Positions 34,735 through 47,800 of a stretch of DNA of 64,000 bases are shown here, piece by piece. The position numbers and the translations under genes are program-made. Every line of letters starts with the position of its first letter. Positions within the stretch are counted from its first letter, which is position 1. Source of the stretch: Anaspis maculata (taxonomy: Eukaryota > Arthropoda > Insecta > Coleoptera > Scraptiidae); contig OX421962.1 in the NCBI GenBank assembly GCA_949128115.1, forward strand, positions 9,456,262 to 9,520,261, read 5' to 3'. The notes beneath the pieces are model-generated. The model was not told the DNA's origin and did no database searches. It was given only the letters and a program-made list of their open reading frames with translations.

Positions 34735-35440
34735 CTTGGTTGTTGGACAATAAAGCTCATTATTATTATTTTCACATATTTCGCGTACGGGTTCGAATAT
34801 AATTGAAACGATCGTTTCAAAACACATACACTGTTTATCACTGCGTACTACGATAAATACACGCCGACAATTATTTACGCTTGAAAATATCGCTGAGACT
34901 ATCGCTTCTTATCCGCTCGCTGTCTCTTCCAATTCAATACTGCTCGTGAGACGACGACTGATGCCTTATATAGGTCCGACTAGTTCATCTCGAATGTTCC
35001 ATGCATTCTCCAGTAGTTTACACAGTGACCCGACATACGGTTTCCATACGACTTTCGAAAAATCTTGCACGTTACCCGTATAATTATGCCGTGCTCTAGA
35101 ACCGGCGCCTCCGCCAAAATGAGCGGATGTGTCTTGATCGAGCGCTGAAGGTTCCCAATGCCAAACCATCGCGTATACTCCTGGAAATGTCCAAAAGCAC
35201 TTGTATCTACACCGCGACATAATGAACGGAAGAATCTAGAAAGATCGCGTGTTAACCAGAATGCACGGGATCGCCGCTCATAACATAAATATTCTGCTGA
35301 ATTACCATCGGAACTTCGAAGTCATTTAAATCTTAATTATTTCTTGTACAGAAAAATGCCGCTAGTATTATGCTATTTTTTGCCAACAATCGTATCCTTA
35401 TTCTGGCCTCGAAAGCCCATAGCGTCGGATATATGGATCA
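34735..35440 (-). repeat. 690-bp block, copy A, with an 84-residue minus-strand reading frame
   Basis: It starts at TGGTTGTTGGACAATAAAGC, includes GACGACGACTGATGCCTTATATAGG, and ends by merging into satellite after ATAGCGTCGGATATATGGATC. A reading frame on the minus strand (34966-35220) is closely matched in copy B, with VYAMVWHWEPS and FGGGAGSRARHNYTGNVQD then LLENAWNIRDELVGP. I do not recognise a protein family; the frame may be a relic of a mobile element. The ATAGCGTCGGATATATGG tail is also present in every 3.44-kb unit further right, so this block predates their amplification. Confidence 0.5.
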
Positions 35441-37292
35441 CTCGAAATCAGAAATTCTCACAAGAATCTTCAGAAATCCCGTAAATATTCCGAGAAATCT
35501 CACAGACTCTTCAAAAATCCCAGAGTTCAAAAGTTCTTAGAAATCTTATGCAATAATCTTCGAAAATTCTCAGGTATTCCGCAGAAACAAACAGAAATGC
35601 TTGGAAATTATATTAGGAATCCTTAAAAAAACTTCAGAAATACCTACAAAATCTTTTTAAAACTCTGGGAGGTCCCGTAGGAATCTTCAAAAATCCATAG
35701 AAGGTGTCGAAGTATTTTTAGAAATCCCATACGAATTTTCAGGATCTCGTGAAAAATTTTCCAAAATCCCTAGAAATTCACATGGAAGTCCTCGGAAATT
35801 CTGTAGAGATTCATTGAAATTCTCAAAAATCCTGTACAAATCTCTTGAACCCCCCAGGAACCTTCCAGAAATCTTAAAAGTATTCCCGTAGAGACCTTGA
35901 GAGATCCCTCAAATTTCCGTAGAAATCCTTGAGAAATCCCTTGAATTCTCGTAGAATTTAGGACTCCCCAGATCACCAGTTTTCCAAAATCTTGTAGAAT
36001 TATTTGGAATTTCCTAAAAATCCCGACAGCTGATTAGAATTTTTTCTCTATAAAATTTCATTATTTATTGAAAGTCTTTTAGAAATCTTCAGAAATCTTC
36101 AAAACTCCTCGAATTTTTGTAGAAATCTTGAGGAATCTCTGAGAATTTTGGAAAATCAGTACAAATTGCTAAGAAATCCCTAGAAATCCGATGCAAATTT
36201 TCAGAAATTTTGTAGAAATCCACAGACTCCCTAGAAGTTCTCAGACATCCTTAGAAACCTTCAGAAATCTCTACTTACCTTGTAGAAATCTTCAAAAGCT
36301 CAGAAAACGTTCAGAAATTCCTACAAATCCCATGCAAATCTTCAATAATCCTCATAAATTCCATAGAATTCTGAAGAAATCCATGAAAGTTCCTCGAAGA
36401 TTTTTAGAAATCGCTCAAATTCTTGTATACATTGTGAAAATCGTAAAAAAAAATCAAGAAGATCTTGAAGTGTCCTCTGACCCAACAAACACAAAAAAAA
36501 TTGAAAATTTCTAGGAATTTCGACCAGATTTCTGTAGATTTCTGGGTATCTGTATAGGATTTCTAGAATATTCTGAAAATTTCTAGGGACTGTCACAAAT
36601 TTCTACGAGATTTCTCAGTCTTAGGAATCTCGAAAGATTTCTATAAGATTTGTAGAGATTCCCGAAGACTTCAACGGAACTAATTCACGAGATTTCTGCG
36701 GGTTTTTGAGGATTTCTAAATATTTCAGTAATTTTCTAAGGAATTTTCAGGGATTTCTACGACAATTCTAGGGATTTCTGAAAGCTTATCTGAAATTCTC
36801 AATAATTTCTGAAAATTTATGAGCAGTTCTGAAGATTCTATGGAATTTCTAAAGATTTTTATGGGATTTCTAGATATTCCCACGAGTTCACCAGGAGTTT
36901 TCAGTGATTTTCAAGGATTTCTACTGGGATATCTTATCTTATCTTATCTTATATCTAGAGATTTATAACGATTCGTGAGAAATTCCAAAAAATTTCGACG
37001 ATGTCCAAGAATTACCATAAGTGTTTGGAAACTGCTAGGAGATTTCCAAAGATCACCAAAAATTTCTATAAGATTTTGTAGAAGTTTTTTGAGAATTCTC
37101 AAAAATTTCTATGGATTTTTCAATTATTTCTGCAGGATTTCAAGGAATCATGAAGATATGTATCACATTTCTAGGGATTCCTGAAGATTCTCATGAGATT
37201 TTTGAGAATTTTTCTAGATATTTGTGAAGATTTTGACAGGATAACTAAAGATATTTACGAATCTTTAGAATCATTGTTCTCTAGGTATGTCA

Positions 37293-37985
37293 CTTTTGGT
37301 TGTTGGACAATGAAGCTTACTATGATTATTCTTACGTATTTCGCGTACGTGTTCGAATATAATTGAGACGATCGTTTCAAAACACACACTGTTCATTACT
37401 GCGTACTACAATAAATACACGCCAACAATCATTTACGTTTGGAAATATTGCTGAGACTATCGTTTCTCATCCGTCCGCTGTCTCTTCCAATTCAATACTG
37501 CTCGTGAGACGACGACTGATGCCTCACATAGGTCCGACTAGTTCATCTCGAATGTTCCATGCATTCTCTAGTAGTTTCCACAGTGACCCGACATACAGTT
37601 TCCATACGACTCCCGAAATATTTTGCAAATTACCCGTATAATTCTGCCGTGCTCTAGAACCGGCGCCTCCGCCAAAATCAGCGGATGTGTCTTGATCGAG
37701 CGTTGAAGGTTCCCAATGCCAAGCCATCGCGTATACTTCTGGAAATGTCAAGAGCTCCGCACTTGTATCCACACAGCGACATGATGGATGAAAGAATCTA
37801 GAAAGATCGCGTGTTTACCAGAATGCACGGGATCGCCGCTCGTAACATTATTATTCTGCTAAATTACCAGCGGAACATCGGAGTCATTCGAATCTGAATT
37901 ATTTCTTGTACAAAAAAAATGCCGCTAGTATTATGCTATTTTTTGCCAACAATCGTATACTTATTCTGGCCTTGAAAGCCCATAG
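37293..37985 (-). repeat. 690-bp block, copy B, with an 82-residue minus-strand reading frame
   Basis: Paralogue of 34735-35440 with scattered substitutions. The minus-strand frame 37524-37772 keeps VYAMAWHWEPS, FGGGAGSRARQNYTGNLQN and LLENAWNIRDELVGP without stops. The shared frame could be chance given the low divergence. Confidence 0.5.
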
Positions 37986-38880
37986 CGTCGGATATATGGA
38001 TCACTCGAAAACAGAAATGCTCACAAGAATCTTCAGAAATCTTGTAAATATTTCGAGAAATCTCACAGACGTCTTTAAAAGTCCATGGAGATTTCTCAAA
38101 ATTCTCGTAATCTCCCAAAATTCAAATTTTTCAAAATCCCTAGAAATTCTCACGAAAGTTCTTGGAAATTCTGTAGAAATTCATTTAAATTCTCAAACAT
38201 CCCGTACAAATCTCTTGAACTCCCCAGGAATCTTCTAGAAATCTCAAAAGTAATCCCGTAGAGACCTTGAGAGATCCCTCGAATTTCCGTAGAAATCTTG
38301 ATAAATCCCTTGAATTCTCGCAGAATTTAGGAATCCCCAGATCTCTAACTTTCCAAAATTTTGTGGAAATACTTGGAATTTCCCAGACACTGATTAGAAT
38401 TTCTCCTCTATAAAATTTCAATGATCACTGGAAGTCTTGTAGAAAACTTCAAGAATCTTTAGAAATTTCTCGAATTTTTGTAGAAATCTTGAGAAATCTC
38501 TAGGAATTTTTGAGAATCAATACAATTTTTCCAGAAATAACTAGAAACTCTTTGAAAATCTTGTAGCAGTCTAAAAAATTCCACAGGAACCCTCAAAAAT
38601 TCCGTGAGTACCTACCTTTAGGAGTTACGAATAAATCTCTAGAAATGCTCAAAAAGTCCCCAAAAATCTCCTAGAATTCTTCAAGAATTACTAGAAATCT
38701 CGTACAAATCTTTATAAATTCGTGGAAATCCCGTGGAAATCTTGAGAAATCCATAGAAATTTTTGTGAGTCCTGAAAAAATCTCAAGGAATCTCTTCAAA
38801 ATCTTTCAGGAATATTTTTGAAATTCCTGGAAATCCCGTAGAAATCTACAAAAATCAATAGAGATTTCCAAAAATACTGA

Positions 38881-41800
38881 GCAACCTTCAGGATTCCCAT
38901 ACTAATGAACAGGAGCCGCAAAAGATGGCGATCAGCGAGGGAGTTTGCCAATGGAGCTGGGATGCCAGTTTTTCCATATTATTATTTTATTATTTTACAA
39001 TTTTGATTTCTCCATTTACAATGAAAAGTTCTAAATTTTCAACCATCCCCATTCACTGTATATTGATGTTCAAATACAGAAATCCGTGAGAATCCAGCAG
39101 AAATCTTGAAAAATACCTAGAAATTATCCAGGAATTTTTAAACGTCCAATACAAATCTTTAGAAATCCCTGAATTCTTGCAAATAAATTAAGTCGAAAAA
39201 AGGAATTGAGTGGAAAAGTGGGAGGAGAATCCTCAGAAATCTTGTAGAAATTTTCAGAAGCGCTCAAAAATTTTGTAGAATTATTCAGAAATCTCTAGAA
39301 ATCCCTTGAAATCCCATGCAGTTTCTCAGAAATCCTGTGCAGAAGTCTATAGTACTTCAGATAGATTTCTCCTAGAATCTCTTAGAATCTGAGAGATTCA
39401 TAATCATAATCATAATCATAATCATAATTTGGATAGATTGGATAGATAAATCGAAAAATTGTTTATTCAAAGAAAAAACTCCATAGAAGTTCTCAGATAT
39501 CCTTAGAAATCTTCAGAAATATTTACCAATCTTGTAGAAATCTGCAAATAGTCTTGAAATTCCCTGAAAATCTTCAAAAATTCCTAGAAATCTCATACAA
39601 ATCTTCAAGAATCCTCAGAAATTCCATAGAAATCTCAAGGAGTCTTCATATACCTATTCTGGCTTCGACAGCTCATAGCGTCAGATATATGGATCACTAG
39701 AAATCAGAAATTCTCACAAGAATCTTCAGAAATTTTGTAAATATTTCGAAAAAATTCACTGACGTCTTTAAAAATCCCTGGAGATTTCTCAAAATTCTCG
39801 TAATCTCTCAAAGGTTTCTAGATATCTCATGCAATAATCTTCAAAAATTCACAGGTATTAATTCACAGAAATGCTTAGGAATGCTTAAAAATTTCGAGAA
39901 ATACCTCAATACCTACAAGATCTTTCCAAAACTCTGGGAAGTCCCGTAGAAATCTTCAAAAATCCAGGATTCTCCCCAGTAATCTTCTAGAAATCTCAAA
40001 AGTAATCCAGTAGAGACTATGAGAGATCCCTTGAATTTCCGTAGTAATCTTAAGAAATCCCTTGAATTCTCGTAGAATTTAGGAATCTCCTGATCTCCAG
40101 TTCTCCAAAATCTTGTAGAAAAATTTGGAATTCCCTAGAAATCCCGTACAGTTGATTAGAATTTCTTGTCTATAAAATTTTAATAATCATTAGAGATCTT
40201 CTAGAAATCATCAAAAATCTTTAGAAATTCCTTGAATTTTTGTAGAAATCTTGAGAAATCTCTGAGAATTCTTGAAAATCAATACCAATTTCTTGGAAAT
40301 CTCTAGAAACAACGTGAAAATTTTTTGAAAACCTTGAAAATCTTGTAGCAATCTGAAAATTTCCACAGGAACCCTCAAAAATTTCGTGAATACCTTAAGA
40401 AATTACGTAAAAATCTCTAGAAATGCTTGAAAAGTCCTTAAAAATCTCGTAGAATTCTTAAGGAATCCCTAGAAATTTCATACAAATCCGAGTAGAAATC
40501 CTAATAAATTCCTAGAAATTCCGTAGAAATCTTGAATAGAATAGAATAGAATAGAAATTTATTCATACTTAAAACAATGAAATCATTGCATGTAAACGTC
40601 ACAAAATAATGGTCATCACAATACATACAAATGCACAAATATGACAGACATAACTCGTAAAAATGTCAACAAAACAAACAGTAACAACAACAATATCACA
40701 GCCTATCGCATATCCATGGACATTTTTAGGAGTCCTGGAAACATCTCTCCAAAATCTCTTCAAAATCTTTCAGAAATATTCTTGAAATCCCTAGAAATCC
40801 CGTAGAAATCTGCAAAAAGCAATAGAGATTTCCAAAAATACTGAGCAACCTTCAGGAAACCCATACTAACCAACAGAAATCCGTGAGGATCTAGCAGAAA
40901 TATTGAAAAATACCTAGAAATTATCCAGGAATTTTTTAAACGTCCGATTCAAATCATTAGAAATCCCTGAATTTTTGAAAATGAATTCAGTCGAAAGAAA
41001 GAATTGAGTTGAAAAGTGGAAGGAGAATCCTGAGAAATCTTGTAGAAATTTTCAGAAGCTCTCAAAAATCTAGTAGAAATATTCAGAAATCCCTAGAAAT
41101 CTCTCGGAATCCCAAGCAGTTTCTCAGAAATCCTGCAGAAATCTATAGTTTTTCAGATAGATTCTTCCTAGAATCTCTTAGAATCTAAAAGATTGGATAG
41201 ATAAATCGAAAAATTACTTATTCAAAGAAAAACTCCATAGAAGTTCTTAGAAATCCTTAGAAATCTACAGGAATATTCACCAATCTTGTAGAAATCTGCA
41301 AATAGTCTTGAAATTTCCTGAAAACCTTAAAAAATTCCTAGAAATCCCATACAAATCTTCAAGAATCCTTAGAAATTCCATAGAAATCTCAAGGAGTCTT
41401 CATATACCTATTCTGGCCTCGACAGCTCATAGCGTCGGATATATGGATTACTTGAAATCAGAAATTCTCACAAGAATCTTCAGAAATCTCGTAAATATTT
41501 CGAGAAATCTCACAGACGTCTTCCAAAATCCTAGAGTTTGAAAGTTCCTATAGAAATCTCATACAATAATCTCCAAAAATTCCCAGGTATTCCGCAGAAA
41601 TATAAACAGAAATGCTTAGAACTTATTAGAAATTCTTAAAAAATTTCAGAAATACTTGAATATGTACCTACAAAATATTTTTAAAACTCTGGGAAGTCCC
41701 GTAGAAATCTTCAAAAATCCATAGAAGGTGTCGAAGCATTTTTATAAATCCCACACGAATTTTCAAGATCTCGTGAAAATTTTTCACAATCCCTAGAAAT

Positions 41801-44800
41801 TCTCACGAAAGTTATCGGAAATTCTGTAGAAATTCATTTAAATTCTCAAACATCCCGGAGAAATCTTTTGAACTCCCCAGGAATCTTCTAGAAATCTTAA
41901 AAAAAAAACCGTAGAGACCTAGGAAGATCCCTCGAATTTCTGTAGAAATCTTGAGAAATCTCTTGAATTTTCGTAGAATTTAGGAATCCCCAGATCTCTA
42001 GTTTTCCAAAATTTTGTGGAAATACTTGGAATTTCCCAGAGGCTGATTAGAATTTCTTCTCTATAAAATTTCAATAATCACTGGAAGTCTTGTAGAAATC
42101 TTCAAGAATCTTTAGAAATTTCTCCAATTTTTGTAGAAATCTTGAGAAATCTCTAGGAATTTTTGAGAATCAATACAATTTTCCCAGAAATCACTAGAAA
42201 CTCCTTGAAAATCTTTCGAAAACTTTGAAAATCTTGTAGAAGTCTAAAAAATTCCACAGGAACCCTCAAAAATTCCGTGAGTACCTACCTTTGGGAGTTA
42301 CGAATAAATCTCTAGAAATGCTCAAAATGTCCTCAAAGATCTCCTTGAATTCTTCAAGATATACTAGAAATCTCATACAAATCTTTATAAATTCGTGGAA
42401 ATCCCGTGGAAATCTTGAGAAATCCATTGTCCTGGAAAAATCTCAAGGAATCTCTTCAAAATCTTCCAGGAATATTTTTGAAATCCCTGGAATTCCCGTA
42501 GAAATCTGCAAAAATCAATAGAGATTTCCAAAAATACTGAGCAACCTTCAGGATTCCCATACTAATCAACAGGAGCAGCAAAAGATGGCGATCAGCGAGG
42601 GAGTTTGCCGATGGAGCTGGGATACCAGTTTTTTCATATTAATATTTTAATATTTTACAATTTTTATTTCTCCATTTACATTGAAAAGTTCTAAATTTTC
42701 AACCATCCCCATTCACTGTATATTGATGTTCAAATACAGAAATCCGTAAGGATCCAGCAGAAATCTCGAAAAATACCTAGAAATTATCCAGGAATTTTTT
42801 AAACGTCCAATACAAATCTTTAGAAATCCCTGAATTCTTGCAAATGAATTAAGTCGAAAGAGGGAATTGAGTGGAAAAGTGGAAGGAGAGTCCTAAGAAA
42901 TCTTGTAGAAATTTTCAGAAGCTCTCAAAAATTTTGTAGAATTATTCAGAAATCTCTAGAAATCCCTTGAAATCCCATGCAGTTTCTCAAAAATCCTGTG
43001 CAGAAATCTATAGTACTTTATATAGATTTCTCCTAGAATCTCTTAGAATCTGAAAGATTCATAATCATGATCATAATTTGGATAGATTGGATAGATAAAT
43101 CGATAAATTGTTTATTCAAAGAAAAAACTCCATAGAAGTTCTCAGAAATCCTTAGAAATCTTCAAAAATATTTACCAATCTTGTAGAAATCTGCAAATAG
43201 TCTTGAAATTCCCTGGAAATCTTCAAAAATCCCTAGAAATCTCATACAAATCTTCAAGAATCCTCAGAAATTCCATAGAAATCTAAAGGAGTCTTCATAT
43301 ACCTATTCTGGCTTCGACAGCTCATAGCGTCAGATATATGGATCACTAGAAATCAGAAATTCTCACAAGAATCTTCAGAAATTTTGTAAATATTTCGAAA
43401 AAATTCACTGACGTCTTTAAAAATCCCTGGAGATTTCTCAAAATTCTCGTAATCTCTCAAAGGTTTCTAGATATCTCGTACAATAATCTTCAAAAATTCA
43501 CAGGTATGAATTCACAGAAATGCTTAGGAATGCTTAAAAATTTCGAGAAATACCTCAATACCTACAAGATCTTTCCAAAACTCTGGGAAGTCCCGTAGAA
43601 ATCTTCAAAAATCCAGGATTCTCCCCAGTAATCTTCTAGAAATCTCAAAAGTAATCCAGTAGAGACTATGAGAGATCCCTTGAATTTCCGTAGTAATCTT
43701 AAGAAATCCCTTGAATTCTCGTAGAATTTAGGAATCTCCTGATCTCCAGTTCTCCAAAATCTTGTAGAAAAATTTGGAATTCCCTAGAAATCCCGTACAG
43801 TTGATTAGAATTTCTTGTCTATAAAATTTTAATAATCATTAGAGATCTTCTAGAAATCATCAAAAATCTTTAGAAATTCCTTGAATTTTTGTAGAAATCT
43901 TGAGAAATCTCTGAGAATTCTTGAAAATCAATACCAATTTCTTGGAAATCTCTAGAAACAACGTGAAAATTTTTTGAAAACCTTGAAAATCTTGTAGCAA
44001 TCTGAAAATTTCCACAGGAACCCTCAAAAATTTCGTGAATACCTTAAGAAATTACGTAAAAATCTCTAGAAATGCTTGAAAAGTCCTTAAAAATCTCGTA
44101 GAATTCTTAAGGAATCCCTAGAAATTTCATACAAATCCGAGTAGAAATCCTAATAAATTCCTAGAAATTCCGTAGAAATCTTGAAAAATCCATGGACATT
44201 TTTAGGAGTCCTGGAAACATCTCTCCAAAATCTCTTCAAAATCTTTCAGAAATATTCTTGAAATCCCTAGAAATCCCGTAGAAATCTGCAAAAAGCAATA
44301 GAGATTTCCAAAAATACTGAGCAACCTTCAGGAAACCCATACTAACCAACAGAAATCCGTGAGGATCTAGCAGAAATATTGAAAAATACCTAGAAATTAT
44401 CCAGGAATTTTTTAAACGTCCGATTCAAATCATTAGAAATCCCTGAATTTTTGAAAATGAATTCAGTCGAAAGAAAGAATTGAGTTGAAAAGTGGAAGGA
44501 GAATCCTGAGAAATCTTGTAGAAATTTTCAGAAGCTCTCAAAAATCTAGTAGAAATATTCAGAAATCTCTAGAAATCTCTCGGAATCCCAAGCAGTTTCT
44601 CAGAAATCCTGCAGAAATCTATAGTTTTTCAGATAGATTCTTCCTAGAATCTCTTAGAATCTAAAAGATTGGATAGATAAATCGAAAAATTACTTATTCA
44701 AAGAAAAACTCCATAGAAGTTCTTAGAAATCCTTAGAAATCTACAGGAATATTCACCAATCTTGTAGAAATCTGCAAATAGTCTTGAAATTTCCTGAAAA

Positions 44801-47800
44801 CCTTCAAAAATTCCTAGAAATCCCATACAAATCTTCAAGAATCCTTAGAAATTCCATAGAAATCTCAAGGAGTCTTCATATACCTATTCTGGCCTCGACA
44901 GCTCATAGCGTCGGATATATGGATTACTTGAAATCAGAAATTCTCACAAGAATCTTCAGAAATCTCGTAAATATTTCGAGAAATCTCACAGACGTCTTCC
45001 AAAATCCTAGAGTTTGAAAGTTCCTATAGAAATCTCATACAATAATCTCCAAAAATTCCCAGGTATTCCGCAGAAATATAAACAGAAATGCTTAGAACTT
45101 ATTAGAAATTCTTAAAAAATTTCAGAAATACTTGAATATGTACCTACAAAATATTTTTAAAACTCTGGGAAGTCCCGTAGAAATCTTCAAAAATCAATAG
45201 AAGGTGTCGAAGCATTTTTATAAATCCCACACGAATTTTCAAGATCTCGTGAAAATTTTTCACAATCCCTAGAAATTCTCACGAAAGTTATCGGAAATTC
45301 TGTAGAAATTCATTTAAATTCTCAAACATCCCGTACAAATCTTTTGAACTCCCCAGGAATCTTCTAGAAATCTTAAAAAAAAACCCGTAGAGACCTAGGA
45401 AGATCCCTCGAATTTCTGTAGAAATCTTGAGAAATCTCTTGAATTTTCGTAGAATTTAGGAATCCCCAGATCTCTAGTTTTCCAAAATTTTGTGGAAATA
45501 CTTGGAATTTCCCAGAGGCTGATTAGAATTTCTTCTCTATAAAATTTCAATAATCACTGGAAGTCTTGTAGAAATCTTGAGAAATCTCTAGGAATTTTTG
45601 AGAATCAATACAATTTTTCCAGAAATCACTAGAAACTCCTTGAAAATCTTTCGAAAACTTTGAAAATCTTGTAGAAGTCTAAAAAATTCCACAGGAACCC
45701 TCAAAAATTCCGTGAGTACCTACCTTTGGGAGTTACGAATAAATCTCTAGAAATGCTCAAAATGTCCTCAAAGATCTCCTTGAATTCTTCAAGATATACT
45801 AGAAATCTCATACAAATCTTTATAAATTCGTGGAAATCCCGTGGAAATCTTGAGAAATCCATTGTCCTGAAAAAATCTCAAGGAATCTCTTCAAAATCTT
45901 CCAGGAATATTTTTGAAATCCCTGGAATTCCCGTAGAAATCTGCAAAAATCAATAGAGATTTCCAAAAATACTGAGCAACCTTCAGGATTCCCATACTAA
46001 TCAACAGGAGCAGCAAAAGATGGCGATCAGCGAGGGAGTTTGCCGATGGAGCTGGGATACCAGTTTTTTCATATTAATATTTTAATATTTTACAATTTTT
46101 ATTTCTCCATTTACATTGAAAAGTTCTAAATTTTCAACCATCCCCATTCACTGTATATTGATGTTCAAATACAGAAATCCGTAAGGATCCAGCAGAAATC
46201 TCGAAAAATACCTAGAAATTATCCAGGAATTTTTTAAACGTCCAATACAAATCTTTAGAAATCCCTGAATTCTTGCAAATGAATTAAGTCGAAAGAGGGA
46301 ATTGAGTGGAAAAGTGGAAGGAGAGTCCTAAGAAATCTTGTAGAAATTTTCAGAAGCTCTCAAAAATTTTGTAGAATTATTCAGAAATCTCTAGAAATCC
46401 CTTGAAATCCCATGCAGTTTCTCAAAAATCCTGTGCAGAAATCTATAGTACTTTATATAGATTTCTCCTAGAATCTCTTAGAATCTGAAAGATTCATAAT
46501 CATGATCATAATTTGGATAGATTGGATAGATAAATCGAAAAATTGTTTATTCAAAGAAAAAACTCCATGGAAGTTCTCAGAAATCCTTAGAAATCTTCAA
46601 AAATATTTACCAATCTTGTAGAAATCTGCAAATAGTCTTGAAATTCCCTGGAAATCTTCAAAAATTCCTAGAAATCCCATACAAATTTTCAAGAATCCTC
46701 AGAAATTCCATAGAAATCTCAAGGAGTCTTCATATACCTATTCTGGCTTCGACAGCTCATAGCGTCAGATAGATGGATCACTAAAAATCAGAAATTCTCA
46801 CAAGAATCTTCAGAAATTTTGTGAATATTTCGAAAAAACTCACTGACGTCTTTAAAAGTCCCTGGAGATTTCTCAAAATTCTCGTAATCTCTCAAAGGTT
46901 TCTAGATATCTCATACAATAATCTTCGAAAATTCACAGGTATTAATTCACAGAAATGCTTAGAAATTATTAGGAATGCTTAAAAATTTTGAGAAATACCT
47001 CAATACCTACAAGATATTTCCAAAACTCTGGGAAGTCCCGTAGAAATCTTCAAAAATCCAGGACTCTCCCCAGTAATCTTCTAGAAATCTCAAAAGTAAT
47101 CCCGTAGAGACTGTGAGAGATCCCTTGAATTTCCGTAGTAATCTTAAGAAATTCCTTGAATTCTCGTAGAATTTAGGAATCCCCTGATCTCCAGTTCTCC
47201 AAAATCTTGTAGAAAAATTTGGAATTCCCTAGGAATCCCGTACAGTTGATTAGAATTTCTTGTCTATAAAATTTTATTGATCATTGGAGATCTTCTAGAA
47301 ATCTTCAAAAATCTTTAGAAATTCCTTGAATTTTTGTAGAAATCTTGGGAAATCTTTGAGAATTCTTGAAAATCAATACCAATTTCCTGGAAATCTCTAG
47401 AAACAACGTGAAAATCTTTTGAAAACCTTGAAAATCTTGTAGCAATCAAAAAATTTCCACAGGAACCCTCAAAAATTTCGTGAATACCTTGAGGAATTAC
47501 GTAAAACTCTCTAGAAATGCTTGAAACGTCCTCAAAAATCTCGTAGAATTCTTTAGGAATCCCTAGAAATTTCATACAAATCCGAGTAGAAATCCTAATA
47601 AATTCCTAGAAATTCCGTAGAAATCTTGAAAAATCCATGGACATTTTTGGGAGTCCTGAAAACATATCCCCAAAATCTCTTCAAAATCTTTCAGAAATAT
47701 TCCTGAAATCCCTAGAAATCCCGTAGAAATCAGCAAAAATCAATGGAGATTTCCAAAAATACTGAGCAACCTCCAGGAAACCCATACTAACCAACAGAAT

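Larger units (their letters stand above)
32960..38880. repeat. AGAAATC-type satellite with a ~2.56-kb higher-order repeat
   Basis: Short diverged units such as TAGAAATCTTCAGAAATCC fill most of this region. Two higher-order copies can be followed: landmarks near 33180, 33385 and 34150 recur at about 36240, 36480 and 37255. The offset is about 3.1 kb, or about 2.56 kb once the LTR-like insert at 34194-34728 in the first copy is removed. Within each copy the unit orientation flips: AGAAATC before, GATTTCT after the CCCAAYAAACACAAAAAA landmark (33385, 36480). Each copy includes a 690-bp non-satellite block (34735-35440, 37293-37985). A small (ATCTT)n run lies at about 36930-36954. Confidence 0.85.

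Noticed and set aside
34735..37985. The two 690-bp blocks as paired LTRs of one retrotransposon
   Set aside because: The sequence between them is satellite with no gag-pol, and the flanking satellite is duplicated too, so they belong to a higher-order repeat.
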